From: Spirochaetota bacterium
GTDB taxonomy: Bacteria; Spirochaetota; UBA4802; UB4802
Assembly: GCA_040756435.1 (NCBI GenBank)
Contig: JBFLZD010000038.1
Coordinates: 1 to 36,159 of the forward strand
Length of the DNA: 36,159 nucleotides
Reading direction: 5' to 3'
Numbering within the stretch: position 1 is the first letter of the stretch; each line of letters opens with the position of its first letter. The notes beneath the pieces were generated by a model, which was given only the letters and a program-made list of their open reading frames with translations, had not been told where the DNA came from and ran no database searches. The translations under genes were made by a program, and so were the position numbers. Of the stretch, positions 32,966 through 36,159 are shown piece after piece.

Positions 32966-33588
32966 TGCTGTGTCAACTCACCCAAAATCCTTTGCAAATA
33001 TTGAATAATAATCTGCTGCTTTTCCTGTTCGGTTAATGCTGGCGAAGTGGTTTCACCTTCTTTCAATGGTGGTCGTATAATTTGCACGCCTTCTTTTACA
33101 CCTTGTATCTGTAATACTAAATTAGCTATATCACTGGAATTAATAGTACCACCTTTTATTGCAGCAGGATTAACAATACCACTAACAGTAAATACTGTAG
33201 TAACACCACTGAATGAAAATGTTTTTGAACCTGCAATTCTGAAATTACCATTTTCAAGACGCTGCTGCACAGTTGCTGCAATATGCAAAGCTATATTCCC
33301 ACGATGCTGAAGATTGGTGTTGTTATTTTTTGTAGCTTTTTTATTTGCATTTACTGCTGGTAAAAATGGTGTAATATTGCCATCGGGTGTTGAGGTTACT
33401 GTGAATGCATCATTATTGGCAAGTGTCAGAGTAAAACGCATCTGCGAAATATCAGTAATAGCAACAGTAAAAATATCGCCAACTTTGATTGTATCCTGAG
33501 CAGTATAGATATTTTTATCTTTCCAGATAGTATCTGCATAAACAGCAGGTATTATTAAAAAAACTATCGCCAATAAAAATTTTTTCAT
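32962..33588 (-). CDS. flgH: Flagellar L-ring-like protein FlgH without a lipidation cysteine
   Basis: The 208-residue protein has a signal peptide MKKFLLAIVFLIIPAVYADT and then the FlgH core: IKVGDIFTVAITD, GNIALHIAATVQQRLENGNF, RIAGSKTFSFSGVTTVF and VSGIVNPAAIKGGTINSSDIA (overlapping pieces). In E. coli the mature FlgH is a lipoprotein with Cys at position 1; no Cys follows this signal, so it appears to be a soluble periplasmic protein. A Gln-rich tail ends the protein. The ATG at 33588 overlaps the TGA of flgA. Confidence 0.9.
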   Translation of the reverse strand: MKKFLLAIVFLIIPAVYADTIWKDKNIYTAQDTIKVGDIFTVAITDISQMRFTLTLANNDAFTVTSTPDGNITPFLPAVNANKKATKNNNTNLQHRGNIALHIAATVQQRLENGNFRIAGSKTFSFSGVTTVFTVSGIVNPAAIKGGTINSSDIANLVLQIQGVKEGVQIIRPPLKEGETTSPALTEQEKQQIIIQYLQRILGELTQQ

Positions 33589-34109
33589 AAGTAACACTCT
33601 ACACCATTATTGACAATTTTTCCTGTGATAGTTTTGCCACTTTGTAATGAAATTTTAATTTCATCACCAGTTTTGCCACTTTGCAATGCTTTGCCAATCA
33701 ACTCAATGACAATAGATTTTTTAATTAACTTAACAGTAACAAGATCACCTTTAGCAATTATTAATTCATTTTGTATGGGCGATAGTTCCTGTAATGAGCT
33801 ATTAGAAGTAGATATACTCTCTGGCACAACAAGTTTTACTGCACTACCGTGAACAACCAGAAGCCCTGTAACAACACCTTTCAACAATTGATAAACTTCA
33901 TTTTTGGTAATGTACCCATCTTCTAAAGCAGCTTCAGGTATAATTATTTTCTTCACTAAATCAGCTTCATCGCCATCAATCTGAGCAATATCAGCAACCA
34001 AAAGATTATTTTTTGGTGCAGTATTTGACTTTAAATATACAGCCAAATCTGCATACAGCAATGAATGAAATAACGTAGAAATGATTATAGCTAAAAGTAC
34101 TCTATTCAT
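33585..34109 (-). CDS. flgA: FlgA, flagellar P-ring assembly chaperone
   Basis: The 174-residue secreted protein has a signal segment (1-20) and the SAF-type domain of FlgA: LKNTAPKNNLLV-type start, YITKNEVYQLLKGVVTGLLV, then VKLVVPES, IIAKGDLVTVKLIKKSIVIE and GKALQSGKTGDEIKISLQSG KTITGKI (typical end of FlgA). It assists FlgI folding or polymerisation. Its ATG shares one base with the flgG stop (TAATG). The C-terminal ALQSGKTGDEIKI/SLQSGKTITGKI contains a short internal repeat, encoded by near-identical DNA. Confidence 0.9.
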   Translation of the reverse strand: MNRVLLAIIISTLFHSLLYADLAVYLKSNTAPKNNLLVADIAQIDGDEADLVKKIIIPEAALEDGYITKNEVYQLLKGVVTGLLVVHGSAVKLVVPESISTSNSSLQELSPIQNELIIAKGDLVTVKLIKKSIVIELIGKALQSGKTGDEIKISLQSGKTITGKIVNNGVECYL

Positions 34110-34903
34110 TATCGCTTCAATCCAATAGCAGTTCCTAACATAGAATCAGATGTCTGGATTGCTTTAGAATTGATTTCATACGCACGCTGAGCAACAATCA
34201 TGTTTACCATTTCCTCAACCACTTTAACATTAGACATTTCCAGAAATCCCTGATGCGTGCGTGCCATGCCGTCAATTCCCGGAGGCCCTGCTATTTCTTC
34301 TCCAGATGCAGGTGTTGTTTTGTATAAATTACCACCAATATTCTGTAAACCTGCCGGGTTAACAAAACGAGCAATTTCAAGCTGTCCAACTTCAATTGGT
34401 TCATCATCGCCAACGACTTTAACCGTAATTCTGCCGTCCTGACTGATAGAAAGTGAATCCATAATAAAATTTTCAGGCAACACTATTGGTGGTTCCAGTA
34501 AATAGCCGTTTGAAGTAACTATGTGCCTGTTTGAATCAACTTTAAATGATCCATCACGGGTATATGCAATAGTACCATCATAAAGCTGTACTTTGAAAAA
34601 ACCATCACCTTCCAAGGCAATATCAAGCTTGTTACCGGTTGCCTGTAAACTTCCCTGATCAAAAAGTTTCTGAGTTGCTGCCACCTTTACACCATGCCCA
34701 ACCTGTATTCCGGTGGGCACTTCGCTTATTTCAGTAGCAGGTGTACCGGCCATAAGGACTGTTTGATAGATTAAATCTTCAAATTCAGCCCGTAGCTTTT
34801 TAAAACCTGTTGTATTAACGTTGGATAAATTGTTAGATATCGTATCTATATTAAATTGCTGTCCTATCATCCCTGATGCAGCAGTCCACAATGAACGCAT
34901 CAT
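34109..34903 (-). CDS. flgG: Flagellar distal rod protein FlgG
   Basis: The 264-residue protein carries the rod/hook N-terminal motif SLWTAASGMIGQQFNIDTIS NNLSNVNTTGFKK and the C-terminal motif VVEEMVNMIVAQRAYEINSK AIQTSDSML (shown in parts). Between them lie GEGDGFFKV-like LEGDGFFKVQ, IAYTRDGSF and SNGYLLEPP. The length and the sequence EISEVPTGIQVGHGVKV are those of FlgG, not FlgF. It starts the flgG-A-H-I-J operon; GAGGTG precedes the first ATG. No flgF is seen on its 5' side in this window. Confidence 0.95.
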   Translation of the reverse strand: MMRSLWTAASGMIGQQFNIDTISNNLSNVNTTGFKKLRAEFEDLIYQTVLMAGTPATEISEVPTGIQVGHGVKVAATQKLFDQGSLQATGNKLDIALEGDGFFKVQLYDGTIAYTRDGSFKVDSNRHIVTSNGYLLEPPIVLPENFIMDSLSISQDGRITVKVVGDDEPIEVGQLEIARFVNPAGLQNIGGNLYKTTPASGEEIAGPPGIDGMARTHQGFLEMSNVKVVEEMVNMIVAQRAYEINSKAIQTSDSMLGTAIGLKR

Positions 34904-35089
34904 AGTAACACCTCATAGTAGTAAAATATTGTTCTTTTATGTATTTTTCGACATATTTATCATATTGCTTGACATAAATGATTGACAAATGAAATATAAA
35001 AGGATACATGCGTAGAATATATAGATAATTATTTGTAACTTTAATTGCATAGATAATACACATTATAAAAATAAAAAAAGGAGAAAATT
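34904..35089. promoter_or_regulatory. Divergent promoter region between flgG and the MORN lipoprotein gene
   Basis: On the plus strand TTGACA occurs twice, at 34969-34974 and 34982-34987, and TATAAA follows at 34995-35000 with a long 20-base spacing from the first copy. No sigma-28-type sequence (TAAA...GCCGATAA) is visible toward flgG. GGAG at 35080-35083 is the ribosome site of the lipoprotein gene. No RNA gene is seen. Confidence 0.4.
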
Positions 35090-36159
35090 ATGAAGTTTAA
35101 AAGTGTATTTGTATTACTTGCTATTGCATTGGTATTTACCGCATGTACTAGCACTGATAAGAAAGGGCAAACCAGCACAACCAAAAATGGCCCCGGAAAA
35201 ATTTACTGGGATGATAAATCCTTAAAAGGGGAAGGAAATTTTACCAATGGCGTGAAAACTGGTAAATGGATTTTATATCATAAAGGAACTGGTGAAAAAT
35301 TAGCTGAAGGACAGTATGTTGATGATAAACAACAGGGTTTCTGGACATATTACCATAAAAATGGAGCAAAAAGCTTAGAAGGTAACTTTGACCAGGACCA
35401 GAAAACCGGTGAATGGATAGCATATTATCCCGAAGGACCTGTTATGTGGAAAGCTACTTATGTAGTAAAGGAAAAAACTGAAAGTGGATTTACCATGAAG
35501 GTTGGAAGTATTGAAGGAATAAAAACATGGTATTATCAATCAGGAAGAATCTGGAAAGAAGAACAATTTACCAATGGAGAGCAAACAGGGAGAAGTCAGG
35601 AGTATTATGAAAATGGAAATCCCAAAATTATAGCATGGTATAAAGCAGGTCAATTAGATGGGCAGTGTAACAAGTGGTATGAAAATGGGAAAAAATTAGA
35701 AGAAGGCACCTATAAAGAAAACAAGAAAAACGGTAATTTTAAATTTTACTTTGATAATGGGCAGATTTCGGCTACAGGAAGTTTTATAATGGATAAGCCT
35801 GAAGGAGACTGGAAATTCAATTCAAAAGAAGGGTTGTTACAAAAGGAAGGAAAATATAAAGATGGCAAAGAAATTGGGTTGTGGAATTTCTACATGTATC
35901 CATCACGAGTGCAGAGAATTAAAATAATGGAACTTCCTTTACAGGGTGGAATGATTGATAATACCAATGAAAATGCAAAGTTATATGATGAAAAAGGCCA
36001 ACTCATTGGTTATGGCCAATTAACAGGAATTCCTAAAGGTATATATACGGTATTGAAAGATGGAAAACCAGCCGGGGAAATGTCATCCTCATCCGTACCT
36101 AATGATAATCCACAAGAAAAGATAACATATACCTGGACAGGGAAATGGGAAACTCCTAA
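35090..36159 (+). CDS. MORN/YwqK-type repeat lipoprotein (3' end beyond window)
   Basis: From the ATG at 35090, with GGAG seven bases upstream, 356 codons remain open to the window edge; the last two bases are an incomplete codon, so the end is not visible. MKFKSVFVLLAIALVFTACT is a lipoprotein signal with Cys at about 19. The body contains many degenerate MORN-like modules: GKWILYHKGTGEKLAEGQY, GFWTYYHKNGAKSLEGNF, GEWIAYYPEGPVMWKATY, GRSQEYYENGNPKIIAWY, GQCNKWYENGKKLEEGTY, GNFKFYFDNGQISATGSF and GDWKFN. These resemble the toxin-antitoxin YwqK family and surface repeat proteins. Function unknown; a surface or periplasmic role is likely. Confidence 0.88.
   Translation, partial: MKFKSVFVLLAIALVFTACTSTDKKGQTSTTKNGPGKIYWDDKSLKGEGNFTNGVKTGKWILYHKGTGEKLAEGQYVDDKQQGFWTYYHKNGAKSLEGNFDQDQKTGEWIAYYPEGPVMWKATYVVKEKTESGFTMKVGSIEGIKTWYYQSGRIWKEEQFTNGEQTGRSQEYYENGNPKIIAWYKAGQLDGQCNKWYENGKKLEEGTYKENKKNGNFKFYFDNGQISATGSFIMDKPEGDWKFNSKEGLLQKEGKYKDGKEIGLWNFYMYPSRVQRIKIMELPLQGGMIDNTNENAKLYDEKGQLIGYGQLTGIPKGIYTVLKDGKPAGEMSSSSVPNDNPQEKITYTWTGKWETP

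Noticed and set aside
1-36159. tRNA or rRNA genes, insertion sequences, integrases or phage genes
   Set aside because: I found no recognisable tRNA, rRNA, transposase or integrase; the sulfosugar island therefore shows no direct mobility mark despite its accessory nature.

Overview
This is an AT-rich bacterial window carrying a complete-looking sulfosugar catabolism locus set among housekeeping surface and motility genes. The organism is probably a flagellated, outer-membrane-bearing spirochaete or a close relative. The support is the flgG-flgA-flgH-flgI-flgJ order with a FlgJ that lacks its muramidase domain, an FlgH without a lipidation cysteine, a Lol-type ABC exporter, a type II secretion operon, several probable lipoproteins and a 7TM SpoIIE-type phosphatase. 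The taxonomic call is inference; there is no rRNA or tRNA here.

Layout. (1) Positions 1-7425, minus strand: a type II secretion operon in the usual order gspC-D-E-F-G-H-I-J, with gspJ cut by the window edge. (2) 7547-7942: a strong dyad and a small gene whose protein resembles an Sm/Hfq strand pattern. (3) 8168-10222: a membrane-bound SpoIIE/PP2C phosphatase with a jelly-roll-like sensor region. (4) 10223-21743: the sulfoquinovose island. It holds a ROK repressor, a GPH-family sugar symporter, a FucI-like isomerase, a GH31 sulfoquinovosidase, an MBL-fold hydrolase, a DASS/SLC13 transporter, a split transketolase and a remodelled RpiB-family isomerase. (5) 22124-23305: a CapA-like lipoprotein. 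(6) 23324-27792: an XRE regulator plus acyl-CoA dehydrogenase facing an acyl-CoA synthetase plus acyl-CoA dehydrogenase. (7) 27847-31496: a beta-CASP MBL ribonuclease and LolC/LolD. (8) 31588-34903: the flagellar rod and P/L-ring operon. (9) 35090 to the end: an open-ended MORN/YwqK-type lipoprotein.

How the island works. GH31 residues known to recognise the sulfonate of sulfoquinovose (SQ) in E. coli YihQ are all present at identical spacing. Together with an SQ isomerase, a two-gene transketolase and an RpiB paralogue, this matches the sulfo-transketolase (sulfo-TK) route: SQ-glycoside to SQ to sulfofructose, then two transketolase cleavages with isomerisation of 4-deoxy-4-sulfoerythrose between them, ending in sulfoacetaldehyde. 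No enzyme for sulfoacetaldehyde was found in the window, so the last step is elsewhere or different. A shared 12-bp operator, ATCGATAACGAT, lies between -35 and -10 elements of the symporter operon and next to the DASS promoter; a one-mismatch copy lies in the phosphatase promoter. The divergently placed ROK protein is the natural candidate to bind it. The C-terminal transketolase gene carries a one-base frameshift at an A-run.
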